A DNA stretch of 64,000 bases from Byssothecium circinans (GCA_010015675.1 ML976989.1:993031-1057030), one strand, 5' to 3'; positions 10,477 to 21,107 are shown, counted from the stretch's first letter. Program-made: numbers and translations. The notes: generated from the letters alone by a model not told the origin.

Positions 10477-11404
10477 TTATCTCCTATTGTTCAAGGGTCG
10501 TATCTCTTCCTCCCCCTCGTCTCCTTCCTCGATATCTTCAAGTTCGAATTCATTCACTCCTCTGATCATTCCCTCTTCATCCTTCACCTTGCCGAACGCC
10601 TCTGCCGGATTGGAATACGGCGTTGCACACTTCGCGCTTCGGAGCGGCGGATAATATCGCCGATAGGTGTAATATGCGACAAGTGTTCCTAGCAAACTCC
10701 CAGTCGTAACATCGTAAACATCATGTCTGTAATCCTCACACCTCGATATAGCGATCAAAGCTGCCCCGAGCAGCGGAGCAAGGGCGAGGAGGACGCGTGC
10801 GAGATCGGTTCGGGGACGGAATACGTGGCATTGGCCAGCAAGGAAGAGGGCGAGGTAGCCTAGTCCACTGAATGAGAAGCTACTGTGTCCCGAGGGAAAA
10901 CTGCGCCAACCGTCGTGGAGGACGTGATGGTTCTCTTCGGTGCACACTTCGAAGGTGACGAGTTGGTGGTCGGGTGTGCCGGGCGCGGGCTTGCACCGTG
11001 CGATAAGATCAGGGCGGGGCCTGCCTACTGCATTCTTCACCAGATCTGTTATGGATAATGTGAGGATCAACGATATGAACCAGCCCAAAATTGTGACGTG
11101 TGCTTTGTGACCACCGGGCTGGAAGATGAGAGCCCATGCTACGATTATACCGAGGGGAACCGCGCCGGCGTATATGAATAGCCATGCTGAGATGGAGTCA
11201 GCTTTGTGAATGTAGGGTCCTACGTGTGAGGATGAACGTACAGATGGAGACGCGTTCAATCTCAGCATGTGGATATTGTATGTTGAGATTGTCGAGGGAG
11301 AACATGCGGTGGAATGGGTCGCCGAAGAACTGTATTACGATCCAGCCAGTGATCAACATAGCAAGACCGACATAGTCGGAGGCATACGAGCGCTGAACCT
11401 CCAT
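10477..11404 (-). CDS. PAP2-family lipid phosphate phosphatase (DPP1/LPP1 type)
   Basis: A 290 aa integral membrane phosphatase likely to hydrolyse diacylglycerol pyrophosphate, phosphatidate or lysophosphatidate at the vacuole or Golgi. Two exons: 11404-11242 and 11186-10477. The intron is GTACGT...CTGACTCCATCTCAG, and the phase is consistent. All three PAP2 signatures are present: KNAVGRPRP (KxxxxxxRP), FPSGHSSFSF (PSGH) and SRCEDYRHDVYDV (SRxxxxxHxxxD). They are separated by hydrophobic spans (five to six in total, beginning with VGLAMLITGWIVIQFF). The tail is acidic and ends in DEGEEEIRPLNNRR. The length matches yeast Dpp1 (289 aa). Substrate preference cannot be read from the sequence. 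Confidence 0.93.
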
Positions 11405-12348
11405 TAGTATATTCTTCTCTTATGGCTGTGAGCTCCGCCGTCATACCTGCCAGAAGCGCGCCGCAGCTCCAAGAAAACCCGGGGACTGTAGAACATCATT
11501 GTTGCGCCTGCGCGAAGGGGCCGGCATATTCGATTGCTCTAATGCGACGGGAAAAGCATGCTGAATAGGAGGGCGGCAGTGGAGGGATACTGTACGCAGT
11601 GACCCTTGAAGTGTTTCGGAGGTCCGATGTCTGTCCTGTCGTCCGCATCTGCGCTATGCTATACTTAGTTAGCGCCATTCGAACGTCATCTCTAACGCTG
11701 AACATCGAAAGTCATCGCTCATCCTCTGCACCTCACTTTCGTCTTGTGAGTGGGTACAATATTGCCAGCCATGATTGTTTAGCTGTTTTCAAATTCTCTA
11801 GCCGCAATCCCGAACTTTTCGCGGCACCGCCCCAGACCCCGCATGGAGCCCCCAACGTCTCCGATTACGAGTGCCTTGCCCGTTTTGAGTTCCATGTTGC
11901 GAGAAGCCTGCGTGATGGATTCCATCATCCATTCCGTGGATTGAGATTGGCTGTTGTATCTTTCGGCCCTTCCGATCTGGGTACTTGGCTACACACGGCT
12001 GTGAAAGAAAGGCATCTTCAAGGGAACGTCTCACTCTAAGCCGCCTTGCAACTATCTGAAACGGTGGCTCGGCAGACTTCACCTGTTCATGCCCGTGAAC
12101 AAGTCAATTTCGACCCTTTCCTTTGGTATTCACGGTGACAGAATATTGCCACAGCCATAGCCGTCGCAGTCCATCAATGCAGGGTAGGCGACGTTGAGCA
12201 AATGAGGGTGCTCGTATTTGCGCATAGGGTACCCAGGGTTTCTAATAGGTCGTACTAACATGCCCCCATAGTCCAGGGAGCAACTCAGAGGTCGACTTAA
12301 GTACGAAGGATGGCAGCCAAATTCTCACCCCCCTGATGCTGTACCACA
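11405..12348. other. intergenic, no convincing gene
   Basis: The 944 bp upstream of the PAP2 gene. Overlapping 90-150 codon frames on both strands (e.g. 11599-12039 plus, 11798-12082 minus) show no conserved-looking motif and one starts without an ATG. I treat them as chance frames. Confidence 0.4.
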
Positions 12349-13270
12349 ATGAATGCTCACCAAGCAGAACCTGACTCAACTTCCAAAGATGACAATACAC
12401 TGCCCACGTCGCCGGGCTACTTGTTCAACTCTTATACCTCTCACAAAATTCCTGCCGAAAGCGAATCCTCCCACGACAACGGACCTGAGTTACATGTGTC
12501 AGCGGATGGCCTCGAGATAGCAGAAAGTTATGGAGCCCCTGAAGTTGTGTTTGGACGCCAGATATATGACTACAAATTGCCTTACGAGAGCCTGAAAGGC
12601 AAACCGCAAAAGCTTATTTTCGGAATCCGGAGACGAAAATTCTTGTTAGGGATTCTGGGTCTTGTCATTGTTGCAGTAGTAACGACATTGGCTGGGATTG
12701 TCGCGTGGCTTGTTTCTTCAAGGAAAGGCCAGACGGGAGGCGAAGGAGGGCCATAAGTCCACGATCTATGCGCTGGGAAACACTCGATCTAGTGGATGCT
12801 AACATTAAAGCAGGCTACAATCAACGCCGATATCTCTTCCCTCCGCACCAACAAGTCCACCCTCCGCTGATTCGCCCCCAAATGCCTCTTCTTCAACACC
12901 CACAACGGTCTTCCCAAGCTCCAACCCCACGCCCACTCTCACTACGATCGGCCCTTCCAACGTAACAGTAGAATGCCCCGCTGCTGAAGGCCTTATTTAC
13001 CGATCGACTGTGGGCAGCGACAAAGTTTTCAGACACTCATGTAATGTTGATTACATATACGGGGATATCACTCAATTCCTATCTCAAAACTTTACATTTT
13101 GCATGGATGCTTGTGCAGCAAGTGACACTTGTGTGTTAGCCAATTGGCAGTATTCGGGGGAGCAAGGCAAAGGAAACAACTATTGTTGGTTAAAAAAATC
13201 GGTTGGAGAGAAGAAGAAGGTGATGGGCAGTGAAAGTGCAGTCTTACAAGGCTGGGGACCGTATTTATAG
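12349..13270 (+). CDS. type II membrane protein with PAN/apple-like ectodomain; splicing unclear
   Basis: The first exon encodes a polar cytosolic N terminus and a single membrane span, LLGILGLVIVAVVTTLAGIV (about residues 102-121). The last part encodes a Ser/Thr/Pro-rich stalk, then a Cys-rich domain: VECPAAEGLIY, FRHSCNVDYIYGD, NFTFCMDACAASDTC and NNYCWLKKSVG. This CWLKKS-ending, six-cysteine pattern is the PAN/apple-like ectodomain common in filamentous fungi. The two parts are in different frames. A good branch site/acceptor (GCTAACATTAAAGCAG, near 12796-12812) exists but no phase-matched GT donor fits it. The best alternative is a weak donor GTGGCT at 12701 with an acceptor near 12848, and otherwise the gene is broken. 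Function is unknown; such proteins are thought to bind carbohydrate or protein at the cell wall. Confidence 0.6.
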
Positions 13271-13346
13271 AGGTTTGATACTACACATCACTTGGAATAG
13301 TCAATTCAAAACTTGCCACATTTTCTAACAATACAATGCAGGCTGA

Positions 13347-14234
13347 TCAATCCTCCACCGGCAGAACACAAACACACTCCTCCACCTCTCCATCCTCAAG
13401 TACCTGCTGTACCACCACGCCCTCCACGCCCCCCTCATCCCCTAATCCCCCACCCACAAGCTCGGCCTCCTCCTCCACATTAACCTCGTTTCCATCGTCC
13501 CTATGGAAGAAGGCACCATCAGTCAAAGTCCTGCTCTTCTTAACTTCGTTCCCCTTTTCCTTCTTTCTCACAACCACCTTTCTCACCCGATAAGCAAAAA
13601 TATACTCCCCCTCCCTCTCACTCGCATCCATAACCTCGCTACCCGTCGACCTCCCCACCATCGGTCCACCAGAAACAGGAACGCCAGTAAACGGTGTCGC
13701 ATCCACGCCGAGACTTACCTCCACGCCTCTCTCATGTACTCGCTCCCTCGACCCTTTCCCAGACTTCGCAGTCATGATCCCAGTAATGACGTAAATGCTA
13801 TCCCTCCACATCCCCTCGACCAAATACTCCCTAACCTCCTCGCTCTCAACCACGCCCTCCAACCACGTCCTCGACGGCACAAAAGCCCTCGTAGTCATCT
13901 CCTCGATCTCCCAGCCCTGCTTAATCCCGCGGATGAATTCTACATCGACGTCTGCACTGAGGCTGGTGAGGAATTGGAGAAAAGAGGTCCAGATACCGAA
14001 GGAAATGGTGGATTTTTTGATATACGAGCCGGTGAAGTTTCGTTCTTTGAAGGTGGTGATGTCGTGGGGGGAGGGCGAGGAGGGATCCGCGGGCACGGGG
14101 AGTTTGGGGGAGGAGATGGGTTCGTCAGGATGGGAGGGGCGGGGTATGATGGAGCCTAGTCGGATGGGACCGGAGGGTGGTGTGCGGGGTGGGGCGAGGA
14201 AGTAGGTTGGTTTGGGGGGTTTGGGTTGGGGCAT
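13347..14234 (-). CDS. conserved-looking fungal protein of unknown function, 295 aa
   Basis: Intronless frame from ATG 14234 (MPQPKPPKPTYFLAPP). A proline-rich start is followed by PPSGPIRLGSIIPRP, and then a region of alternating strands and helices with FLQFLTSLSADVDVEF and IYVITGIMTAKSGKG. The protein ends in a run of acidic Glu/Val/Gly residues and ECVCVLPVED. I recall fungal hypothetical proteins that open with a similar 'YFLAP...GPI.LG.II..P' segment, but I can name no function. No signal peptide or membrane span is seen. It is convergent with the PAN-like gene, whose stop is 76 bp away. Confidence 0.7.
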   Translation of the reverse strand: MPQPKPPKPTYFLAPPRTPPSGPIRLGSIIPRPSHPDEPISSPKLPVPADPSSPSPHDITTFKERNFTGSYIKKSTISFGIWTSFLQFLTSLSADVDVEFIRGIKQGWEIEEMTTRAFVPSRTWLEGVVESEEVREYLVEGMWRDSIYVITGIMTAKSGKGSRERVHERGVEVSLGVDATPFTGVPVSGGPMVGRSTGSEVMDASEREGEYIFAYRVRKVVVRKKEKGNEVKKSRTLTDGAFFHRDDGNEVNVEEEAELVGGGLGDEGGVEGVVVQQVLEDGEVEECVCVLPVED

Positions 14235-14570
14235 TGTGGGATGGATTTGTGGGTTAGGAAGAGTTGGGAGCGTTAATGCTAATGTTGGAAAGCGAGGGTC
14301 CTTGATTTATCGCGAGAACTGTGGGAGGGAAATGTTCATAAAGCTCTAGATGAGGCTGAGGTGCTTTGTATGCATGCGTGCAGTATCGGTAGGGATTCAT
14401 TGACGCACAGTCACGCGAGCTGCACTTCCTCACATATTACAAGGGAAAAAGAGCGGTAAGGGGCGAAGACCAAATAATTTCATTGATTTGACTTGGGAAA
14501 ATGTAACCGCACTAGTCTACATATACATCAGTCAACATAAGCCCTCATTAATTTGACCTGTCAAACGATC
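14235..14570. other. intergenic, nothing recognised
   Basis: 336 bp of 5' flank of the 13347-14234 gene and 3' flank of the next minus-strand gene. No feature seen. Confidence 0.4.
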
Positions 14571-15292
14571 TCATTCTTCCCGTGGAGCCGGCTGCGGCCA
14601 CAACTGCGAAATCGACAGGTTAAAACCACCTCTGGGAACATCAACTGGGTTGATACTATAGCCACCATCTTCGCTTTGGTACCTCTGGGGGCGTTTTACT
14701 GGTGGTGGTTTGATCATAGCGAGGATATCTTCCGAGTCGTCTGGACGGCGCACTCGCGCCAACACTGGTCGTCGAGGTTGCGCTCTTTCTTTGGTCTGTT
14801 TCCGTGAACGGTCGCTATGATGAGAGCGAACTAGTGGTGCATGAGCGAATGATACTGAACGGAAGATTGTTATGGATACAGTGCTTACCGGACGATGGTG
14901 GACTCCATGACTTCAGTCGTTTGTCCCTCCGATGGCAGCAGCAACAACAGAGAATGAGAGCAAGAAAGAAGATCGATACACAGCCTACTATTACTCCTCC
15001 TCCGACTTCTTGAGACGGCTTTTGTATGGCTGTGTTGATTGGACGTGCGGTCGCTGTGGTAGCCGTAGGTAAGGCAGTGAGCGTTGAAGTGGACGCTTGT
15101 CGAGGTACAATCGAACCTATAGGTCGTTCTGCCGTGGAACTCCATCGCAGATATATCCCTAAGTACAGCCTGTTTGGAGGAACGATCGCAGGCATGAGGA
15201 ATACTCGCTGCGCATTGCGATGAAGCAAGCTGAATGAACCACCATGCAACAAGAAGCGCAAAGAATCGTAATTTGGGAGCCTGGTAAGGCAA
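14571..15292 (-). CDS. small single-pass membrane protein with Ser/Thr-rich ectodomain; 5' end uncertain
   Basis: Three coding segments join in phase: 15292-15205, 15158-14889 and 14830-14571. The introns are GTATTC...TACTTAG (46 nt) and GTAAGC...CACTAG (58 nt). Segment 1 reads as a strong signal peptide (KLRFFALLVAWWFIQLASSQ). Segment 2 carries a Thr/Ser/Ala-rich stalk and a membrane span ending in a cysteine cluster (GGGVIVGCVSIFFLALILCC, then CCCHRRDK). Segment 3 is a basic/proline-rich cytosolic tail ending PQPAPREE. This is the usual layout of fungal cell-surface sensor-like proteins. No in-frame ATG precedes the signal peptide: the frame opens at TTG after a stop. So either an upstream exon is missing from my model, or translation starts at ATG 15195 without a signal peptide. 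Function unknown. Confidence 0.55.
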
Positions 15293-15628
15293 GGCTGTGC
15301 CGTGACGAGCTGCAGAGCGCTATTGATAGGTATGGGAATTCATCCGGCGTTCGGCTGGGGTGTCATATTTTGCTCTTTCGCTTGCAGTGGCATACAGGAC
15401 TGAGGCATCCTTCACCATCAGCCCCCACTTCACAATACACTGCCGCCTACCTAACTCACCGCTAGAGTGAAAACGTTGGACCCTTTGCAGGACTTCACTA
15501 TTATATTATCGGCCGATGATTGTGATAGCCTCGCTCAACGCAGAAAATTGTGTCGTACACCAACTCCGACGCGTCCCTGATGACGGCAAAATTCTTCCCA
15601 GTTGTTCGGAATCCCCGCTCATCACGCG
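15293..15628. other. intergenic / possible upstream exon region
   Basis: 336 bp between two divergent genes. The sequence directly before the next ATG (TTCTTCCCAG ending near 15601) resembles a splice acceptor, so an upstream non-coding or short coding exon of the TPR-subtilisin gene may lie here. Confidence 0.35.
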
Positions 15629-18600
15629 ATGACCAAAGAAGACATCGCAAACTTCTACCGCCAAGGACAGACCTGGGAAACATCTGCTAAGAGCCAGGAG
15701 GAAGGAAGCTCATCCGTAATATGGTATCATCAGCAAGCCGCCGGCGCTTACTTCAAGGCTGCAACGCAAGCTGATTTGGAGTCCGGACTGGGACCGCATC
15801 ACCAGAGAACACTAGCAATCCGAGATAACGCAGCGACAGCCAGGAGAGACTCGGGAGACTATGCATCGGCGATACCATACAGTGAAGAGACGGTGGCCCG
15901 GTATAGAATCAGTCGGGGAGCTACCGATGACTTGACTATTGATGCCGAGAGGAGGTTAGCAGAGTGCTACTTGAGGAACAAACAGTACAAACAAGCTATC
16001 CAGCTCTATTTTCAGATCGTAGAAAATGGGATCTCAGCGGGGAAGTCGCAAGAAATTCTTTGCCAGTACAGAGTCGACTGGGCGACGGCATTGTTGGAGT
16101 CAGGAATGACAGAAGGCGGATTGGACGCATATGGGCAGACTCTTACAATCGCCGAAGGCTACCTTCCCCAGACAAATCTCGAGGTTCTCCGACTCCGCTA
16201 TTACCTGGCAAAGGAATTAATAAGAGCAGGGAGATACTCAGAAGCAAAAGCCAAGTTGAGGGACAATGTCAGGATTCTGGGTTCTGGCTTCATGTTATCT
16301 CAGGTACAAGGTTCGGACTTTCATGAGATTTTGGAGAAGTCAAATGCGGCGTTGAAAACGTGCTTGAAGGCTTCCCGGGGAGGACAAGGAGTGTCAACGA
16401 ATACCCACCAAGGAGGAACAACTTCTGGAACTTCGTATGCTGCTCAGCCTCCTCCTGTAGCACCAGTTCCAAACCGTACTTTATCCATACCCGCTTGGCC
16501 AGGAAATAAACCAGTACCCAGTCCGCAAATGCCAAATATAGGACAGAATCCTATAGGTGGCAGCAGCGCGAGCCCACAGATGTCACAAAGCAATACCGGG
16601 CAGATATCAAGCACACAGAGGTTAAAACTCGTACCAAATTTGCTGAACCAATCCTCTGTGTCTCTAGGAAGACGTCTATCATCCTTCGGGAGCTCGAATA
16701 ATGCAACAGCTGTGTCGCAAAACACGCCATCTTTCCAAAGCACAGCGCCAACTCAAGCCCAATTCCGTTTGGAAAATTCGCAATCGCGTCCAAGTCCCAA
16801 GCAGCAGCCAACTGTATCGCATCGTTCGATTAAAGCTAGACAGCCACTGTCAAATACGCAACAGCAATTCCTTCCGTCTCAAGTCAACCATCAGGTGAGC
16901 CATGCCGCGCAGCAGAAACCGCAACTAAGCCAAAACGCAGCTCCACCTCCCACTTCGCCGCCAGCTCTAGTGGAGGGGCCGACCTCACAATTGGTAGGTC
17001 ACCGGCCAACTCAATCCCGTCCTCCATCTCCGCAAAGCGCTGGTAGTCTTATGAGCACACCTCCACACCTCAATCGTTCAGCGCAGGACAATATCGCACA
17101 GCCAAGGTCGAATTTCCCGCCAACAGGCAGCCAACTTTCACCGCCAACCAAACTATTTCGGATGCCTGGGGCTAGTGCGTTCCCTCAAGCAACACAAAAT
17201 ATTAACGGTAATCAAGGTCGGCAAAAATATTCACGGCGGGCTCCACGACCTAATGCCCAGCCGCCTACCAATACCCAAGTGCCCCCGCCAACACCTCCGC
17301 CATCCCGGCCCCATTCTTCAAAATCGAAATCCTTCGATTCAACTATGCCACTCAACAAGCCACCCTTATCGTCAAGCTTCTTTCCCCCGCAAGCGAGCAG
17401 TCAACCCACACAGCCACCTCATACCACAGGAAATACCAGCTCATCCGGGACAGTGCTAGCATATCCGAGCAACCAATTCCAACACACTGGTGGCCAAAAT
17501 TCAGTCGTTCATGCCAATCCTTCGCACTTTGCAGGCGGCCATAGCAGTGCTTCCGCACCACCGGTATCACACCCAAACCATGTGACGCCAACTACGAGGC
17601 CCAATTCTAACCCAACTGTTCCTAACCAACCGTTTAGTTCCACGGTGCAGAATCTCCGACAGAGCCAGGGTGGTAGCATGGCAGTGCCAAAGACTCCATC
17701 CCCGCAGCCACCCGCGGCAATACTTCGACCCACACCACAATTTTCCGGAACTTCGCTTCTCCCACAGACGTGGGACGGGCAGTATAGTCAATCCAGAAGC
17801 AGCTTGCAACTTCCAAGGCCGTCAACTCAGCCTCCAGGCCAGCAAGCTCAGCAAGCGTCTCAGCCTCGTATCCAGATTCAGACTCCCGAAATATCTCAGA
17901 ATGGTAGTAATGTAGGGCAAAGTGATGCTATGTTCGAGCAAAGGCGCGAATCTGAGCCTTTTGTCCAGCAACTGGCCCCACGGTCCCAGATGCCGAATAG
18001 CGCTTCGACAAGGGGGATCACACAGCCGCGAATAAGCAACCACAGCGATACTACTGCTCCTGGAGCGTCTTATCCGCAACCAGAGGCTACAGGCTCCATA
18101 GCGTCAAAACTAAATACAGCAGAGGAAGCTACACGGGAGGATGTGGCAACATGTGTGGCGGAAACAGCGGAAAAAGCCCGGGATGCTGAGCGTAAGAGGG
18201 TAGCAAGCGAGCGAGAAGAGCGTGAGCGGGCAGAGAATAGAAAGAGAAGAGTGGCCGAAATTCAAATGGCTGAGGCTCAAAGGGTGGAGGATCGGGTAAG
18301 AAAGGCGCAAAAAGGGAAAGAGCGTCGGAAGGAGGAGATAGAGAAAGACGATATGGAAATAGAAGAGCTAGAAAGAGAGAAAATGGCAGACATGGGGGTG
18401 AACAAACATGACTGGAAGAAAAGGGAGGTAGAAGAGAGGAAAACGGAAAGGATTGACAGTAAAGAGGCAGAACGTATGAAACGGGAGAGGACGAGCCAGG
18501 AAGCCAATGCAAGAAAGGGACGGGAACCAATGGAGCACGAACGTGAGGAGCAAGAGAACGGTGTCAATAATCAACGCAAACACCCAACCTCAGCCCAAAG

Positions 18601-20035
18601 CCACCCAACACTAGTATTTGAAGATGTTTTAGAGCCTTCGCACCAAAACATCTCACAGTGTCCCAAAAGCGATCCAGGAGTAAAGACCGACGCCCATGAG
18701 TTGCGGAAAATGCCTGGACGATGGATTGAGGAGCCGGTTGTAAGTCAGCTAAGCGACCATCTCCCTAAGCCGGCCAATGGTGAGGACGCCGAAGAGGCTC
18801 TGGAGAATATAGTACAGGCTGAAGATGCTACTCCAGCTTTAGCACGGGAGGCTAAATTACTCCCACAGGTTCATCGCCATTATAAACCGTTTTTCACAAA
18901 ACAGGCCGGGCCAGTCAACAGTTGGTTCGGAAGGCTCAGAAGAAACGCGTTGCAGATGCTCCATGGGTTCGAGCAAAATGAGCGGAAGGTCAAGATTGCC
19001 GTGCTCGACACTGGAATCGCGTGGAGAAGAACGGGTTCGTCAAAAGTCCCCAAACTGATTACCCGACATCGAGATCGGTTGAAGCTCGGAAAAGAAGTCG
19101 ACGAGTCATTGGACCCAGGCGAGGATAAAGTTGGCCATGGAACCCACTGTGCTGGAATCATCCTGCAGGTATGTCCATACGCAGACGTGCACGTCTACCG
19201 AGTAGCGCAAGACGATAAAGGAATCGATCCAAAGCACGTTGCGGACGCATTGGAGGATGCCATTCAAGAAAACATTGACATTGTCAGCATGAGTTTCGGA
19301 TGGTATGACCAAGATAAACACCTTCAGGAAGTGATCGAGAAAGCCAAGGACAAAGGGATCTTGATGTTCGCTGCCCATTCCAACTCCGGAGAATGGTCGG
19401 ACGGCGGGCGGTTTGGTAGGACCTTTCCAGCTCGAGCTGATGAAGTAATTGCGATTGATTCTAGCGATGCAGATGGAAGGCCGTCATCTTTCAATCCCTC
19501 TTTTGAGTCACCCATGGTCAGGTTCATCGCCCTAGGAGAATCGGTACGATCGGCGTATCCGATAAACTTTCCCAACGACGGTGATGAAGAAGGCTATAGG
19601 AGGATGTCGGGGAACTCGGTTGCTGCTCCAGTGGCAGCCGGTATTGCAGGCCTGATACTGGAGTTCGCGAGGCAAGAACCGCTTTGTTTTGAACACGAGA
19701 TTGAAGCAAATATTAAGAAGGTGCGCGGGATGAAGAGGTTGTTTGCGGATCGACTTTCCGTTCAGCCCAAGATACAGGATTCGGATGCTTTCTTTTCGCT
19801 TGATATAAATAAGCTTTTCTACTGCAACGAAGACTTTGGTAACGGAGGGAATTGGTGGAAAACCAAGGATGGCCGGGGAACTCCACGATTGCAGGCGGTG
19901 ACGAAGATTCTCGAAACCCTTCGCAGGGAATTCGATAGCAGTATAGGACTTGTGGTGGAAAAGAAGATCCAGGAAAAAGCAATGATGGAATGGAGGAAGA
20001 TGAATGCCTCCGAGAGCGTGCAAGGAGAGAAATAA
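15629..20035 (+). CDS. giant TPR / low-complexity / subtilisin (S8) protein, NLR-like layout
   Basis: Single-exon protein of 1468 aa. Residues 1-210 contain tetratricopeptide-like helical repeats (AAGAYFKAATQADLESGLG, YASAIPYSEETVARYR, KQYKQAIQLYFQIVENG, RYSEAKAKLRDNVR). Residues about 230-830 are Gln/Pro/Ser-rich and disordered. Residues about 840-990 form a very charged Glu/Arg/Lys coiled coil. Residues about 1120-1360 are a subtilisin-family peptidase with an intact triad: Asp1127 (AVLDTGI), His1170 (GHGTHCAG) and Ser1330 (SGNSVAAPVAAG). The domain also has SMSFGWYD and HSNSGE for the oxyanion-hole region. No signal peptide is present, so the peptidase is expected in the cytosol. Fungal genes pairing S8 domains with repeat domains are known in STAND/NLR settings, but no NACHT or NB-ARC module is visible here. 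Substrate and role are unknown. Start is the first ATG of the frame. Confidence 0.88.
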   Translation: MTKEDIANFYRQGQTWETSAKSQEEGSSSVIWYHQQAAGAYFKAATQADLESGLGPHHQRTLAIRDNAATARRDSGDYASAIPYSEETVARYRISRGATDDLTIDAERRLAECYLRNKQYKQAIQLYFQIVENGISAGKSQEILCQYRVDWATALLESGMTEGGLDAYGQTLTIAEGYLPQTNLEVLRLRYYLAKELIRAGRYSEAKAKLRDNVRILGSGFMLSQVQGSDFHEILEKSNAALKTCLKASRGGQGVSTNTHQGGTTSGTSYAAQPPPVAPVPNRTLSIPAWPGNKPVPSPQMPNIGQNPIGGSSASPQMSQSNTGQISSTQRLKLVPNLLNQSSVSLGRRLSSFGSSNNATAVSQNTPSFQSTAPTQAQFRLENSQSRPSPKQQPTVSHRSIKARQPLSNTQQQFLPSQVNHQVSHAAQQKPQLSQNAAPPPTSPPALVEGPTSQLVGHRPTQSRPPSPQSAGSLMSTPPHLNRSAQDNIAQPRSNFPPTGSQLSPPTKLFRMPGASAFPQATQNINGNQGRQKYSRRAPRPNAQPPTNTQVPPPTPPPSRPHSSKSKSFDSTMPLNKPPLSSSFFPPQASSQPTQPPHTTGNTSSSGTVLAYPSNQFQHTGGQNSVVHANPSHFAGGHSSASAPPVSHPNHVTPTTRPNSNPTVPNQPFSSTVQNLRQSQGGSMAVPKTPSPQPPAAILRPTPQFSGTSLLPQTWDGQYSQSRSSLQLPRPSTQPPGQQAQQASQPRIQIQTPEISQNGSNVGQSDAMFEQRRESEPFVQQLAPRSQMPNSASTRGITQPRISNHSDTTAPGASYPQPEATGSIASKLNTAEEATREDVATCVAETAEKARDAERKRVASEREERERAENRKRRVAEIQMAEAQRVEDRVRKAQKGKERRKEEIEKDDMEIEELEREKMADMGVNKHDWKKREVEERKTERIDSKEAERMKRERTSQEANARKGREPMEHEREEQENGVNNQRKHPTSAQSHPTLVFEDVLEPSHQNISQCPKSDPGVKTDAHELRKMPGRWIEEPVVSQLSDHLPKPANGEDAEEALENIVQAEDATPALAREAKLLPQVHRHYKPFFTKQAGPVNSWFGRLRRNALQMLHGFEQNERKVKIAVLDTGIAWRRTGSSKVPKLITRHRDRLKLGKEVDESLDPGEDKVGHGTHCAGIILQVCPYADVHVYRVAQDDKGIDPKHVADALEDAIQENIDIVSMSFGWYDQDKHLQEVIEKAKDKGILMFAAHSNSGEWSDGGRFGRTFPARADEVIAIDSSDADGRPSSFNPSFESPMVRFIALGESVRSAYPINFPNDGDEEGYRRMSGNSVAAPVAAGIAGLILEFARQEPLCFEHEIEANIKKVRGMKRLFADRLSVQPKIQDSDAFFSLDINKLFYCNEDFGNGGNWWKTKDGRGTPRLQAVTKILETLRREFDSSIGLVVEKKIQEKAMMEWRKMNASESVQGEK

Positions 20036-20219
20036 CCGAAAAGCTAGTTACGTAAGCAGTTGCGGGGATACACCAACGGGCTGCTGTATCACCACGAAAG
20101 AGTCTCTGCCGATGGGACGACATTTTGAGTCCGGAGAATGAGGGGCCGACGATGGAAATATCAAATGTCGAAGCGACTGCACATTGTGCAAGGATCCAGT
20201 CTGACACCACCCCGCCAAC

Positions 20220-21107
20220 ATGACCGCGTCATCTATCTCCGCATCCTCCCTCTTTAATGTCGACGGCATCGTCGCGGTAGTCACTGGAGGCGGCAGCGGC
20301 ATCGGTCTCATGATTACGAAAGCCCTTGTAGCTAATGGAGCCAATCGTATCTACATCGTCGGCCGCCGAGAAGAAGTGCTTCAAGAAGCCGCCCAAAATA
20401 TCGACCCCAAGATCGTAATTCCTTTACCTGGCGACATCACATCACGAAGCTCGCTCATGCAGATGGCAGACCGAGTTGAGTCCGAAACTGGGTACGTGAA
20501 CTTAGTTGTCGCGAATGCTGGTATCATGGGTCCTCGACCTTTGAAATCCTCACCAAACGAACAACAGCCTTCCATCTCAGACTATCGAGCCCACGCACTC
20601 CAGACGCCGCCGGAAGACTTTACGCAAACATATGCAGTAAATGCGACAAGCGTGTACTACACGACTCTCGCGTTCCTCAACCTCCTTGACGCTGGCAATA
20701 GAAGGAGCAACATGGGTGTAGATTGGCGAAGTCAGGTCATAGCAACCAGCAGTATCGGTGGATTCAGCAGACTGAATGGCGCATCTTTCGCATATAACAG
20801 CAGCAAGGCCGCCGTCACTCACATAATGAAGATGATGGCGACTTCTTTTGTGCCGTACAACATTCGATGCAACGTCCTGGCTCCGGGCATCTTTCCGTCG
20901 GATCTCACCAGTGGCATCTTTATGAATGTTGGTTCGGGGCAGAAGGCAACATTTGAGAAAGAGATGGTACCTGCGGAACGGGGAGGAAAGAAAGAGGATA
21001 TTGCCGGTGCAATTTTGTACATGGCCGGCAAAGCTGGAGCCTATGTGAACGGGAGTGTTGTCGTTGTCGACGGAGGGAGACTAGCGACGCTGACTTTCAC
21101 CTACTAG
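20220..21107 (+). CDS. short-chain dehydrogenase/reductase (classical SDR)
   Basis: Intronless 295 aa NAD(P)-dependent oxidoreductase. It shows the cofactor motif VVTGGGSGIG (about residues 20-29), the NNAG-equivalent VANAGIMG, the structural NATS segment, and the catalytic Ser (ATSSIGG) with YNSSK (YxxxK). The C terminus has the usual PGIFPSDL and GSVVVVDGG. RR after the second strand (IVGRREEV) favours NADP(H). The closest characterised fungal relatives are secondary-metabolite or alcohol-type SDRs, so the substrate cannot be given. It lies 184 bp downstream of the TPR-subtilisin gene on the same strand, but nothing ties the two functionally. Confidence 0.93.
   Translation: MTASSISASSLFNVDGIVAVVTGGGSGIGLMITKALVANGANRIYIVGRREEVLQEAAQNIDPKIVIPLPGDITSRSSLMQMADRVESETGYVNLVVANAGIMGPRPLKSSPNEQQPSISDYRAHALQTPPEDFTQTYAVNATSVYYTTLAFLNLLDAGNRRSNMGVDWRSQVIATSSIGGFSRLNGASFAYNSSKAAVTHIMKMMATSFVPYNIRCNVLAPGIFPSDLTSGIFMNVGSGQKATFEKEMVPAERGGKKEDIAGAILYMAGKAGAYVNGSVVVVDGGRLATLTFTY

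Noticed and set aside
11599..12082. Overlapping frames on both strands (146 and 94 codons)
   Set aside because: One opens without ATG, neither shows motifs, and they are mutually antisense.
18110..18583. Several hydrophobic minus-strand frames resembling membrane proteins
   Set aside because: They are antisense of the Glu/Lys/Arg-rich coiled coil of the TPR-subtilisin protein, which automatically reads as Leu/Phe/Ser.
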